From positions 1 to 64,000 of the forward strand of contig NZ_JBHSGR010000008.1 of NCBI RefSeq assembly GCF_042654585.1: a stretch of 64,000 bases of DNA, written 5' to 3'. The notes beneath the pieces were generated by a model. It was not told where the DNA came from, searched no databases, and was given only the letters and a program-made list of their open reading frames with translations. The DNA comes from Geodermatophilus arenarius (lineage in GTDB: Bacteria > Actinomycetota > Actinomycetes > Mycobacteriales > Geodermatophilaceae). Each line of letters opens with the position of its first letter. Positions within the stretch are counted from its first letter, which is position 1. The translations under genes were made by a program, and so were the position numbers. Below are positions 42,144 through 50,512 of this stretch, piece by piece.

Positions 42144-42467
42144 TCAGCCGAGGCTGGCGGTGAGCTCCACCGAGTCGCCGGAGACGCTGGTGCACTCCAG
42201 GGACAGGCTCCCGGCGTTCACGGACTCGCCCTCCCCGCAGGACACGCTGGCCCCGGCGACGCTGATCGACGCCCGCCCGTCCTGCACGCTCCCGAGCGTC
42301 ACCGTCGTCCCGAGGACCTCGACCTCGCTGCCCTCCCCGTCCAGCGTGATCGTGCAGGTCGACCCGGAGCAGGAGAAACCGTTCGAGGTGAACGAGCAGC
42401 CGGCGACGGGGACCAGGGCCAGGGCCCCGGCGAGGACGCCGGCGGCCAGGCGGGGAGTCGGAGCCAT
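42144..42467 (-). CDS. Small secreted lipoprotein, hypothetical
   Basis: 107 residues from ATG 42467. MAPTPRLAAGVLAGALALVP then VAGCSFTS, lipobox Cys24. The mature part is Ser/Gly/Thr-rich with four more cysteines (FSCSGSTCTITLDG; VSCGEGESV; LECTSVSG), probably two disulfides in a small beta protein. Function unknown. It converges on the AMIN lipoprotein gene, stop to stop 4 bp apart. Confidence 0.77.
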   Translation of the reverse strand: MAPTPRLAAGVLAGALALVPVAGCSFTSNGFSCSGSTCTITLDGEGSEVEVLGTTVTLGSVQDGRASISVAGASVSCGEGESVNAGSLSLECTSVSGDSVELTASLG

Positions 42468-42490
42468 GGCGCGAGCGTAGGACGGGCGGC

Positions 42491-44008
42491 TCAGTCCGTC
42501 GGGGAGGACGGCGTCCCGCCGCCGGTGCCGTCCTGCGTGCCGTCGGCGGGCACGTCGGCGGGGACGTCGGCGGGGACGTCGTCGGCGGTCCGCTCCGGGA
42601 CGACGGTGCGCACGATCGTCGCCTCGGTCTCGCCCAGGCCGCCGAGGGTGATGTCGTCGTAGGCGACCAGCGCGCCGGTGTCCGGGTCGAGGTAGAGGAC
42701 CGTGCAGGTCAGCGGCTCGGGGTACTCGCCCTGCAGGCCGCGCAGGCCGGCACCGCCGGTCGACCCCTGCACCATGAGCAGCGTCCCGCCGTCGAGGGTC
42801 TCGACCTCCCGCTCGTGGGTGTGCCCGGCCAGGACCAGCGGGACGACGCCGTCCAGCGGCCCGGCCTGCTCCGGGTCGTGCACCATCGCGATCGCCGGCG
42901 TCTCCGCCTGCTCCTCGGCGACCTCCGCGAGGTCCTCGCCGGTCTGCTCCAGCGTCTCGCCGTCGCCGGTGGCGTCCTTGTCGGGGGTGAACCGGGGGTC
43001 CCGGGCGCCGATCACGGTCAGGCCGGCGACCTCCGTCGCGGAGTCGTCGAGGACGGTGGCGTTGGGCTGGGAGGCGACCAGCGCGGCGGTGGTCGCGGAG
43101 TCGTGGTTGCCGCGGACGTACACGTAGGGGACGCCGAGCGCGCCGATGGAGCCGATCAGCCGGTTCTCCGGCTCGCTGCCCCAGTCGGTGATGTCGCCGG
43201 TGTCGAGGACGGCGTCGACGTCGAACTGGTCGGCCACCTGCGCCACCAGGTCGAAGCCCGCCGGGTTGAGGTGGACGTCCGAGACGTGCAGCAGGGCCAC
43301 GGTGTCGGTGGGCCCGCCCGGCGCCGGCAGGGCCGACAGCGCGGAGTACAGCGTGCCGACGTTGGTGACCAGCTCCTCGAGCGACTCCCGGTAGGCGCTG
43401 AACCGGGCGACGATGTCCTCGGCGCTGCCGATCAGGCTGGTCGCGTTGACCAGCAGGCCGGTGTAGGTGGGCTGGGACAGCGCCTCGGGCCGCCAGGTCG
43501 CCGCACCCAGTCCGGCGGTGCCCGCGAGCAGGACCACCGAGACGCCCGCGGCCACCAGCGGCTCGCGCCAGCGGCGGTAGAGGAGCAGGGAGGCGACGGC
43601 GGCGCCGCCCACCCCGGCGGCGGCCGTCGTCCAGGCCAGCCGGACGACGGCGTCCTGCAGGTCGGCGCTCACCTGGTCGACCACGCCGTCGAGCCGGGCC
43701 GGGTCGCTCACCAGCGCCTGGATGCGCGTCTCGTCGACACGGCGCAGCTGGACGTCGAGCCCGAGCGGGCCGTCGTAGGCGTCGACCTCCAGCGTCCCGA
43801 GCGGCGGCACCTCCACGGTCGCGCCGCCGCCGGTGGGGGTCAGGGCGAGGCCGGCGTCGAACGGGCCGATCGGCGCCTCGACGCGGCCGAGCAGCAGGAT
43901 GCCGAGCAGCGCGCCGGCAGCCGCGACGGCGAGCCGGACCGCCCAGCGCCCGGCGACCCGCGCCGGACGCCTCCAGCGCCCGGGCGCCCGCGTCGTCGGC
44001 CCGCTCAT
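42491..44008 (-). CDS. Membrane-anchored metallophosphoesterase
   Basis: 505 residues from ATG 44008. N-terminal helix WAVRLAVAAAGALLGILLLG and a second pair at VGGAAVASLLLY and LVAAGVSVVLLAGTAGLGAA leave an outer domain of about 100 residues between them. The calcineurin-like domain follows: LLHVSDVHLNPAGFD, VLDTGDITDWGS, YVRGNHDSATTA, MVHDPEQAG and LVLAGHTHERE, all five metal motifs. The C-terminal tail repeats DVPADVPADVPADG. Substrate unknown; the phosphoesterase should face outward or inward depending on the helix count, which is uncertain. Confidence 0.93.
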   Translation of the reverse strand: MSGPTTRAPGRWRRPARVAGRWAVRLAVAAAGALLGILLLGRVEAPIGPFDAGLALTPTGGGATVEVPPLGTLEVDAYDGPLGLDVQLRRVDETRIQALVSDPARLDGVVDQVSADLQDAVVRLAWTTAAAGVGGAAVASLLLYRRWREPLVAAGVSVVLLAGTAGLGAATWRPEALSQPTYTGLLVNATSLIGSAEDIVARFSAYRESLEELVTNVGTLYSALSALPAPGGPTDTVALLHVSDVHLNPAGFDLVAQVADQFDVDAVLDTGDITDWGSEPENRLIGSIGALGVPYVYVRGNHDSATTAALVASQPNATVLDDSATEVAGLTVIGARDPRFTPDKDATGDGETLEQTGEDLAEVAEEQAETPAIAMVHDPEQAGPLDGVVPLVLAGHTHEREVETLDGGTLLMVQGSTGGAGLRGLQGEYPEPLTCTVLYLDPDTGALVAYDDITLGGLGETEATIVRTVVPERTADDVPADVPADVPADGTQDGTGGGTPSSPTD

Positions 44009-44052
44009 CCCGCCGAGGTTAGTTCCGGGCGGGTACCTCTGCCGGGGACGGC

Positions 44053-44086
44053 GACGGCCGGCCGGGAGGGGTCCCGGCCGGCCGTC
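44053..44086. terminator. Terminator downstream of wrbA
   Basis: Perfect 14-bp arms GACGGCCGGCCGGG and CCCGGCCGGCCGTC with a 6-base loop, 18 bp past the wrbA stop on the minus strand. Confidence 0.72.
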
Positions 44087-44104
44087 ACGGTGTGTCCGTG
44101 CAGG

Positions 44105-44707
44105 TCAGGCCACCAGCTTCGCGGTCACCTCGGCCAGCCGGCGGCCCTGGTAGCGGGCCGCGGCGATCTCGGCGTCGGAGGCGGTGGCCGACTTGCCGCC
44201 CGAGGCGTTCGAGACGCCGTAGGGGTTGCCGCCGGCCTCGAACAGCAGCGGGTCGGTGTAGCCGGGCGGCACGATGACCGCGCCGAAGTGCGAGAAGACG
44301 TTGAAGAACGTGAGGATCGTCGACTCGTTGCCGCCGTGGACGTTCTGCGCGCTGGTGAACGCGGTGGCGCCCTTGTCGGCGAGCTTGCCGGTGAACCACA
44401 GGCCGCCGAGCTGGTCGATGAACTGCTTCATCTGCGAGGCGGGCGTGCCGAAGCGGGTGGGGCTGCCCAGCGCGTAGCCGTCGGCCCACTCCAGGTCGGC
44501 CGGCGTGGCCTCCTGGACCTCGCTCGCGGTGGCGTCGACGTGCGCCCGCCACAGCGGGTTGCTGTCGATGGCCTCCTCGGGGGCCAGTTCCGGGACCCGG
44601 CGCAGGCGCACCTCGGCGCCGGCCTCCTCGGCACCCTCGGCCAGGGCGGCGGCCAGCTGGTGCACGTTCCCGGTGGACGAGTAGTAGATGACGGCGATCT
44701 TCGCCAC
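44105..44707 (-). CDS. wrbA: NAD(P)H:quinone oxidoreductase, flavodoxin-like
   Basis: 200 residues from GTG 44707, preceded by GAGGGAACC. Flavodoxin fold: FMN phosphate loop IAVIYYSSTGNVHQLAAALA, then YALGSPTRFGTPASQMKQFI, FTSAQNVHGGNESTILTFFN and LFEAGGNPYGVSNASGG, all WrbA hallmarks. Two-electron quinone reduction protects against oxidative stress. Single gene with its own terminator. Confidence 0.94.
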   Translation of the reverse strand: MAKIAVIYYSSTGNVHQLAAALAEGAEEAGAEVRLRRVPELAPEEAIDSNPLWRAHVDATASEVQEATPADLEWADGYALGSPTRFGTPASQMKQFIDQLGGLWFTGKLADKGATAFTSAQNVHGGNESTILTFFNVFSHFGAVIVPPGYTDPLLFEAGGNPYGVSNASGGKSATASDAEIAAARYQGRRLAEVTAKLVA

Positions 44708-44825
44708 GGTTCCCTCGGCTCTCGTGTCGCGTACGCGGTCTCGTAGTTGCGTGTTCAACCACTACCGGGCTGTGTGCTCGCGACACGCACGCGCCAAACA
44801 CGCGGCGGGCGACCGGGCCGGGGGA

Positions 44826-45305
44826 TCAGGCGGGCTGCGGGCGGAAGACCCAGCGCAGGGCGAGGAAGCGCAGCGTCCCGATGGTCGCGGTGACCAGGGC
44901 GATGACCGCCAGCTCCGCGACGACGGGGGGCTCGGGGACCGTGGCGTTGAACCAGCTCAGCGCCAGGCTGGTGGCCACCATGCCGGCGATCGCCAGCGCG
45001 CCGCCCTCCCACTGCGCGGCGAACCAGCCGACCCGCTCGCCGGCGCGGAAGGTCAGCCGCCGGTGCATCTCGTTGGCGAGCATCGACGACAGCGCCGAGC
45101 CGACGACGTTCGCCTGCACGCCGCCCAGGTCGCGCAGCAGCCAGAACAGCAGCGCGTAGACGGCGCTGGAGAACCCGCCGACCATCACGAACCGCGCGAA
45201 CTGGCCCAGCGCCCGGTCGGAGCGCACCAGGGTGTTCAGGCTCGCGGCCAGGTCGGCGACGACGTCGACGACCGCGGGGCGGTGCAGCAGCGACGGGCAG
45301 GTCAC
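44826..45305 (-). CDS. GtrA-family membrane protein
   Basis: 159 residues from GTG 45305, seven bases after AGGAGG. Four membrane helices, with the family start QFARFVMVGGFSSAVYALLF and LRDLGGVQANVVGSALSSML, then NEMHRRLTFRAGERVGW, and finally GTLRFLALRWVF. GtrA proteins are thought to flip undecaprenyl-linked sugars for cell-surface glycan. A glycosyltransferase gene is not adjacent. Confidence 0.89.
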   Translation of the reverse strand: MTCPSLLHRPAVVDVVADLAASLNTLVRSDRALGQFARFVMVGGFSSAVYALLFWLLRDLGGVQANVVGSALSSMLANEMHRRLTFRAGERVGWFAAQWEGGALAIAGMVATSLALSWFNATVPEPPVVAELAVIALVTATIGTLRFLALRWVFRPQPA

Positions 45306-45488
45306 GGGCACACCTCCTGGCTGCTCACGGCGTCGTCGGGGATCACTGTCCAGGATCCTCCTGACACTTACCTGGGGGCGAGCGAGTTGCTCCGCGCGGG
45401 TCGCTGTGTCGGGTGTGCGTCCCCTCACTCCGGGTCATCGCAGCTCGCTCCCAGGGGCCTGCCAGGGACCTGCGTCACGGTCGGGGCC

Positions 45489-45914
45489 ATGAGGTCGCTG
45501 CTGTCCGCCGCCCTCGCCGTGGCGCTGACCGTCGTCGCCGCGCTCACGCTGCTGCCCACCGGCGACGCGGGCTGGGCCTGGGGCTCGCCCGCCGTCGAGG
45601 CGCGCTGGTACCTCGCCGGCCTGGACTCGCCCGCCACCGTGCGGCAGCTGCTGGGCAACCTGCTGCTGCTGACGGCGGTCGCCGCGGTGGCCGTCCTCCG
45701 CTTCCCGGTCCTGCGCCGGCCGGCCGTCCTCGCGGGCGCGGCCGTCGCGACGGGCGCGGCGATCGAGGTGCTGCAGTGGCTGCTGCCGCTCGGCCGCGTC
45801 GTCTCGCCGCTGGACGCGCTGCTCAACGCGACCGGTGCGGTCGCCGCGGGACTCCTCGTGACCGTGCTGGTCAGCCCCCTGGCCGGTGGCGTCAGGGTGG
45901 CCCGGCGGGGGTAG
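45489..45914 (+). CDS. VanZ-like membrane protein
   Basis: 141 residues from ATG 45489. Hydrophobic segments LLSAALAVALTVVAALTLLP, LLGNLLLLTAVAAVAVLRFP, LAGAAVATGAAIEVLQWLLP and NATGAVAAGLLVTVLVSPLA. The NLLLL start of helix 2 and EVLQWLLPLGRVVSPLDALLN are VanZ-family signatures. Cell-envelope role unknown. Confidence 0.86.
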   Translation: MRSLLSAALAVALTVVAALTLLPTGDAGWAWGSPAVEARWYLAGLDSPATVRQLLGNLLLLTAVAAVAVLRFPVLRRPAVLAGAAVATGAAIEVLQWLLPLGRVVSPLDALLNATGAVAAGLLVTVLVSPLAGGVRVARRG

Positions 45915-45924
45915 GGACCCGCGC

Positions 45925-46806
45925 ATGAGCCTGATGGGGATCCTCGACCGCCTCGCCGACGTGAGCACCTTCGACCGGACCATCGAGTCGGCCCGCAAGG
46001 CGGTCCAGGCGGTCCTGCGGCCGGGAGTGCTCAAGGACGCGCTGCACGGCACCTGGCTCGGCCACCCGCTGCACCCCGTGCTCGTGCAGGTCCCCGTCGG
46101 GAGCTGGACCTCGGCCGGCCTGCTCGACGCCGTCCCGCCGCTGCGGCCGGCGGCCACCGTCCTGATCGCCACCGGGGTCGTGGTCTCGGTGCCCGCGGCG
46201 ATGTCCGGTGCGGCCGACTGGTCGGAGCAGGAGGTCGGCGTCCGCCGGCTGGGCGCGCTGCACGCGGTCTCCAACGTGGCCGCGCTGAGCCTCTACGTGG
46301 GTTCCCTGGTCGCCCGGGCCAGGGGCCGCGGAACGCTCGGCCGGGTGCTCGCCTACGCCGGGCTGGGCATCGCCACCGGGTCCGCGGCGATCGGCGGGCA
46401 CATGTCCTACGCCCAGTCCTCGGGCGCCTCGCACGCGGCGACGGCGGCCCGCGCGCTGACCTCCGACTGGATCGACCTCGGCCCGCTCGACGACCTGCCG
46501 GAGGGCCGGCCCGCGCTGCGCACCGCGGGCGGCAGCGGGGTCGCCGCGCCGCTGGCCGCCGTCCGCCGGGGTGCGCGGGTCGACGTCTTCGTGGGCGCCT
46601 GCTCGCACCTGGCCGGGCCGCTGTACGAGGGCACCGTCGAGGAGGTGCGCGGGCACACCTGCCTGGTCTGCCCGTGGCACGACTCGGCGTTCGACCTGGA
46701 GAACGGGGAGCCGCGGCGCGGGCCGGCGGCGAACCCCCAGGAGAAGCTCGAGGTGCGGATGGAGGCCGGCCGGGTGATGGCGCGGCTGCCCTCCCGCCAC
46801 CAGTAG
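45925..46806 (+). CDS. DUF2231 membrane domain fused to Rieske iron-sulfur domain
   Basis: 293 residues from ATG 45925. The DUF2231 part has LHGTWLGHPLHPVLVQVPVG near the start and helices at about 60-180 (AATVLIATGVVVSVPAAMSG; GALHAVSNVAALSLYVGSLV). The C-terminal Rieske domain has GACSHLAGPL and CPWHDSAFDLENGEP, the C-x-H and C-x2-H ligands of a 2Fe-2S cluster. This fusion is known in actinobacteria; electron partner unknown. Confidence 0.93.
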   Translation: MSLMGILDRLADVSTFDRTIESARKAVQAVLRPGVLKDALHGTWLGHPLHPVLVQVPVGSWTSAGLLDAVPPLRPAATVLIATGVVVSVPAAMSGAADWSEQEVGVRRLGALHAVSNVAALSLYVGSLVARARGRGTLGRVLAYAGLGIATGSAAIGGHMSYAQSSGASHAATAARALTSDWIDLGPLDDLPEGRPALRTAGGSGVAAPLAAVRRGARVDVFVGACSHLAGPLYEGTVEEVRGHTCLVCPWHDSAFDLENGEPRRGPAANPQEKLEVRMEAGRVMARLPSRHQ

Positions 46807-46828
46807 CCCGCCGCCCTACGCTCGCCGC

Positions 46829-47686
46829 GTGCGGCGGACGGCGGCGGGGCTCGTCGTGCTGCTGTGCGCCGCGTGCGGCTCCGCCGGGCCGTCGGCCGCC
46901 GAGCCGACCCCGCCGGTGCCGCCGTCGTCCACGCCCGCTCCCGGTCCGGCCGTGCCGCCGGTGCCCGGGATCGAGGCCGAGGCGGTGGAGCTGCGCACCG
47001 ACGCGGCGGTCGGCGGCCAGGTGCAGGTGCGGGTCACCGACACCGGCACCGAGCCGTTCACCGTCACCGCCGTCGCGATCGACTCGCCCGGCTTCGTGCC
47101 GCTGCCGGACCGGGCGCTCACCGCCGCCTACGCGCCCGGCCGCACCATCGACCTGCCCACGCCCTACGGCGAGGTGGTGTGCGACCGGGCCGCCGAGCCC
47201 GCCGCGGCGCGGCTGACCGTCGTCCGGCCCGACGGGCGCACCGAGACCCTGCGCGTGCCGCTGGCCGCCGAGACGCTCGGCCGCATCCACGAGGAGCGCT
47301 GTGCCGTCCGCGCCGTCCTCGCCGTCGCGGGGGTGGCCGTCACGGGGCTCGCGTCGGACGGCGACGCCGTCACCGGGTCGCTCGTGCTGACCCGGTCCGG
47401 CGACGACGACCGCCCGGTGACCGTGACCCGGCTGGAGGGCAACGTGCTCTACGACGTCGCCGCGGACGACCTGCCGCGGACCCTGGGGGCGGGGGACCCG
47501 ACGCTGGAGGTCCCGGTCGAGTTCACGATGGCGCGCTGCGACCCGCACGCGCTGGCGGAGGTCAAGCAGCCCCACCTGTTCCTGCTGGGGCTGCAGGTGG
47601 GGGACGACGACGAGGTGCCGGCGGACCTGCCGCTGGACCAGGCGCAGCGGGACGTCCTCTCCGGGCTGGTCGCCACCGCCTGCTGA
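46829..47686 (+). CDS. Lipoprotein, hypothetical
   Basis: 285 residues from GTG 46829. Signal peptide TAAGLVVLLCAACGSAG has a lipobox with LCAAC, followed by a Pro/Ser linker. Two beta-rich repeats with paired cysteines follow (VELRTDAAVGGQVQVRVTDT; PYGEVVCDRAA; HEERCAVRAVLAVAGVAV; EFTMARCDPHALAEVKQPHL). The ending VATAC supplies a last Cys. No known family; a surface protein by its lipobox. Confidence 0.78.
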   Translation: MRRTAAGLVVLLCAACGSAGPSAAEPTPPVPPSSTPAPGPAVPPVPGIEAEAVELRTDAAVGGQVQVRVTDTGTEPFTVTAVAIDSPGFVPLPDRALTAAYAPGRTIDLPTPYGEVVCDRAAEPAAARLTVVRPDGRTETLRVPLAAETLGRIHEERCAVRAVLAVAGVAVTGLASDGDAVTGSLVLTRSGDDDRPVTVTRLEGNVLYDVAADDLPRTLGAGDPTLEVPVEFTMARCDPHALAEVKQPHLFLLGLQVGDDDEVPADLPLDQAQRDVLSGLVATAC

Positions 47687-47704
47687 CGGGCCGGAGAAGG
47701 GACC

Positions 47705-47741
47705 GGCCCGGCTGTCCCGGGGGGAACGGGACGGCCGGGCC
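47705..47741 (+). terminator. Hairpin after the 46829 lipoprotein gene
   Basis: Arms GGCCCGGCTGTCCC and GGGACGGCCGGGCC (14 bp, one mismatch) around a 9-base loop, 18 bp after the stop. Confidence 0.7.
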
Positions 47742-47897
47742 GGAGTGGTCGCGCGCGGTCGTGACCGGCGCGCTGGGATGACCGTAGGTAGTGGCCCCCG
47801 GTGCCACGATCCCCCGATCGGGTGCACGCCCCCGACCGGGTGGCGCTCCCGTGGTGACGCACGGTTGCCGACGGCGCACGGTGGGCACCTCGACCGG

Positions 47898-47996
47898 GTG
47901 TTCCTCTTCTTCTCCAACCGCCTGGGCTGCCTGGGATCCCTGCTCGTGTCGGCGGTGCTGACCCTGGTCGTGCTGCTGGTGCTCGACGTGCTGTGA
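47898..47996 (+). CDS. 32-residue membrane peptide
   Basis: From GTG 47898: VFLFFSNRLGCLGSLLVSAV then a continuous hydrophobic helix. This very short protein with FFSNRLGCLGS is one I recognise as recurrent in actinobacterial genomes, so it is likely real despite its size. The stop overlaps the next start (GTGA). Function unknown. Confidence 0.68.
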   Translation: MFLFFSNRLGCLGSLLVSAVLTLVVLLVLDVL

Positions 47997-48121
47997 CCGA
48001 CGCCGAGGTCCTGGGGGTACTGGCGGCCGCTGCGGAGGCGGACCGGGCCCGACTCCGGGCCGCCGTCGCGGCGGTGGAGGAGGCCGACGGAGTCCTCGTG
48101 GAGCGGCGCGCCGGGTGGTGA
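47993..48121 (+). CDS. 42-residue helical peptide coupled to the membrane peptide
   Basis: From GTG 47993 in the GTGA overlap: VTDAEVLGVLAAAAEADRAR then an amphipathic helix and VLVERRAGW. A single helix with heptad-like Ala/Leu spacing. Support is from the overlap and clean coding composition only. Confidence 0.5.
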   Translation: MTDAEVLGVLAAAAEADRARLRAAVAAVEEADGVLVERRAGW

Positions 48122-48280
48122 CGGGGCGTGCACCGGGGGACAGCGCCCCGCTGCGCAGCGCCGTGGGGCCGGGCGGGACCGGCGTGTCCGGGACGGGTGG
48201 TCCGGGCGGCAGCCACAGGATCGGCGCCCTCGGAACCCCAGGCGTGCACGGACGTGCGCCGACGAGATCGGAGGGCACCG

Positions 48281-48415
48281 ATGCAGGACCAGACTCCCCG
48301 ACGAGCCCAACCCGACCAGCGGCGCCGTCCCGGCCTGCGCGAGATCCCCGCCGTCCGGAGAGGTGAGGAGGACGAGCGCAGGGCCCCGGCACGGGCCGCG
48401 CGCGCCGACGCCTGA
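48281..48415 (+). CDS. Small basic protein, uncertain
   Basis: 44 residues from ATG 48281, six bases after GGAGGG. Very rich in Arg, Pro and Gln (RRAQPDQRRRPGLREIPAVR). The ribosome binding site is the main support; composition is close to random for this GC content. Confidence 0.4.
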   Translation: MQDQTPRRAQPDQRRRPGLREIPAVRRGEEDERRAPARAARADA

Positions 48416-48468
48416 GCCGTGACGACGCGGCGCGCCGGCCGGACCCGCCGGTCGCGCCGCGTCCCCGG

Positions 48469-48822
48469 TCAGGTCCCGGGGCGAGGGGCAGCGCCCGGAG
48501 ACGCCCAGGGCATCCGCGCGCGGCCGGCGCGCGCCAGGGCGGAGGCGCCCGCGCCGAGCGCCGCGGTGACCAGTGCCGCCGACACCGTCGGCGGCAGCCG
48601 GCGGTCCAGCAGCCGGATCAGCAGCGCCGTCGCGCCGCCGGCCGCCATCGAGCCGAGCACGGCCGAGCCGCCGAGCAGGCGCACCCCCTCCCGCGAGTCG
48701 CGGTACGGGCGCGTGACCTCGTCCCGCACCCGCTCGACCTCGCGGTGCACCGCCGCGCCGATCTCCTCGGTCAGCGGCTGCAGCAGGTCACGGCCGGGAA
48801 GTCCCGGGATCTGCGACGTCAT
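48469..48822 (-). CDS. Holin-X-like small membrane protein
   Basis: 117 residues from ATG 48822. The N-terminal amphipathic part PGRDLLQPLTEEIGAAVHRE then VERVRDEVTRPYRD is followed by two helices: VRLLGGSAVLGSMAAGGATA and VSAALVTAALGAGASALARA. This resembles actinobacterial putative holin-superfamily (Phage_holin_3_6) proteins, which are usually chromosomal and not lytic. It lies downstream of the gas-vesicle gene on the same strand. Confidence 0.75.
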   Translation of the reverse strand: MTSQIPGLPGRDLLQPLTEEIGAAVHREVERVRDEVTRPYRDSREGVRLLGGSAVLGSMAAGGATALLIRLLDRRLPPTVSAALVTAALGAGASALARAGRARMPWASPGAAPRPGT

Positions 48823-48897
48823 GGCACCCTCCCCGGTCCCGACGGTCGCGGTGCCTGCATTGTCGGCCCGGCCGGGCCGCCGTGGGGCGGGAGCGTC

Positions 48898-49266
48898 CTA
48901 CCGCTCGCGCTCCTCGTTCCCGCGGCCGGTGATCTTCTCGACGAAGTTCTCGATCTTCTCCGCGGGACCGCTCAGCTTCTTCTTCACGACCATCTTGGCG
49001 CCGCCCTCGAGGGTGTCCTCGAAGAGCCCGGGCAGGCCCCTGGGCTCGCTGCCGGGGTACAGGTCGAGCCGGTTCACCGCCTCCGCGAACCGCAGGTAGG
49101 TGTCCACGCTGGCGATGACGACCCGCGCGTCGACGGTCACCAGCTCGATGCCCAGCAGCGCCACGCGCGCGTACGCGTCGAGCACGATGCCCTTGTCCAG
49201 CACCACGTCGAGGACGTCGGCCAGGCCGCTGGGCCGGGGCGCGCGGTTGACGGTCGACACGGTCAT
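48898..49266 (-). CDS. Gas vesicle structural protein, GvpA/GvpJ family
   Basis: 122 residues from ATG 49266. The core GLADVLDVVLDKGIVLDAYA, RVALLGIELVTVDARVVIAS and VDTYLRFAEAVNRLDL is a full GvpA-type fold (about residues 14-70). The tail is longer and charged (MVVKKKLSGPAEKIENFVEK), as in GvpJ/GvpM minor proteins or soil-actinobacterial GvpA. No GvpF, GvpN, GvpK, GvpL or GvpS genes are present around it, so this gene alone cannot make a vesicle. Confidence 0.92.
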   Translation of the reverse strand: MTVSTVNRAPRPSGLADVLDVVLDKGIVLDAYARVALLGIELVTVDARVVIASVDTYLRFAEAVNRLDLYPGSEPRGLPGLFEDTLEGGAKMVVKKKLSGPAEKIENFVEKITGRGNEERER

Positions 49267-49503
49267 GAGCTCCCCCAGGTCTGCGGTTGCCTCCCACGAT
49301 GGACCGCCGCCCGCCGGTCCGCAGAGGATGTCGCCCCGGTCGCGCCGAGCGTCGTCGGACGATCGCGCTCGGTCACGGGATCGCGGACCGGCGGGGCGGG
49401 CCGCCGGCGGCCGGCCCCGGCGCTCCCGGCCGGGGCACCATGCGGGTGCCGCACCCGCCCGCGGCCCCGCGCGGGCCGGCAGCGGACGGAAGAGGGTGCC
49501 GCC

Positions 49504-49677
49504 ATGCCGCAGGGAACCCGACGCCGGGCCCAGCCACCCCAGCGACGTCTGAGCTCGACGCGGCAGGCGCCGCAGAGGGCGTCGAAGCCGCAGACGACGG
49601 CGGACACGGGCCGGAAGCAGTCCTTCGGCAGCCAGCTGTGGAAGGGCTTCCTGGAAGGCCTGCGGAGCCGACGCTGA
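49504..49677 (+). CDS. Small basic hypothetical protein
   Basis: 57 residues from ATG 49504, with GAGGG six bases upstream. Pro/Arg/Gln-rich head, then GRKQSFGSQLWKGFLEGLRS, an amphipathic helix. Function unknown. Confidence 0.5.
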   Translation: MPQGTRRRAQPPQRRLSSTRQAPQRASKPQTTADTGRKQSFGSQLWKGFLEGLRSRR

Positions 49678-49727
49678 CCTCCAGGGGCCGGTGACCGCCC
49701 GCTCCGTCTGGGAGACTCGGCGGCGCC

Positions 49728-49800
49728 GGGCCTCTAGCTCAACTGGCAGAGCAGCGGACTTTTAATCCGCGGGTTGTGGGTTCGATCCCCACGGGGCCCA
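49728..49800 (+). tRNA. tRNA-Lys (TTT)
   Basis: Acceptor GGGCCTC/GGGGCCC with a G-U pair, D arm GCTC/GAGC, anticodon stem GCGGA/TCCGC with loop CTTTTAA (anticodon TTT), T arm GTGGG-TTCGATC-CCCAC. CCA is not encoded. Confidence 0.96.
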
Positions 49801-49885
49801 CCGTGCTGACCGGGCCGGCTGCGCGACGCGGCGGCGTGGGGCGGGATCCCCGATGAGTTCTGCGCCCGTCGTGCGTCAGGACCAC

Positions 49886-50512
49886 ATGAGCACCGGGACC
49901 CAGGCGATCCGGCTGGACATGACCGTGTCCCTCGACGGGCTCGTCGTCGGGCCGGAGGACGGTCCCGAGGAGCCGATGGGCCTCGGCGGGTTCCGTCTGT
50001 TCAACTGGCTGGACCACCGCCTCGACCCGGGTCCGAACGGTCAGGTGGTCGCCGAGGCGACCGCGACCCGGGCCGTCATCTCGGGCCGCCGCACCTACGA
50101 GCACGCGAACCGCTGGAACGGCGACCACCACGACGGCGTCCCGGTCTTCGTGCTCACCCGCCACGTGCCGGAGGAGCCTCCGCCGGGCAGCGTGCAGTAC
50201 GTGACCGACGTCCGTGCCTGCGCCGCACGGGCCCGTGCCGCCGCCGGCGACGCCGACGTGCTGGTGCTGGGCGCCGGGGCCGCCCAGGCGCTGCTCCGGG
50301 CCGGCGAGCTCGACGAGATGGAACTGCACGTCGTCCCCGTCCTCCTCGGACGGGGACGACGGCTGTTCGACCACCTGCCCGCCGAGCGGACCGAGCTCGA
50401 GCTGGTCCGTGAGTCGAACGCCGCGGACACCGACCCCGAGCACCGGGTCCTGCACCTGCGCCACCGCGTACGGCGGCCGCCGGCCGGTCACGACGCGGGA
50501 GCGGGACGGTGA
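49886..50512 (+). CDS. RibD C-terminal domain / dihydrofolate reductase-like protein
   Basis: 208 residues from ATG 49886, five bases after AGGA. IRLDMTVSLDGLVVGPEDGP, VISGRRTYEHANRW, VPVFVLTRHVP, DADVLVLGAGAAQALLRAGE, LDEMELHVVPVLLGRGRRLF and LELVRESNAADTD are the NADPH-binding motifs of the YyaP/RibD-C family, often called dihydrofolate reductase family proteins. Substrate unknown. The stop overlaps the VOC gene start. Confidence 0.92.
   Translation: MSTGTQAIRLDMTVSLDGLVVGPEDGPEEPMGLGGFRLFNWLDHRLDPGPNGQVVAEATATRAVISGRRTYEHANRWNGDHHDGVPVFVLTRHVPEEPPPGSVQYVTDVRACAARARAAAGDADVLVLGAGAAQALLRAGELDEMELHVVPVLLGRGRRLFDHLPAERTELELVRESNAADTDPEHRVLHLRHRVRRPPAGHDAGAGR

Noticed and set aside
48469..48822. 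Holin-like gene as evidence of a prophage
   Set aside because: No lysin, portal or tail genes are near; this family is common in actinobacterial chromosomes.
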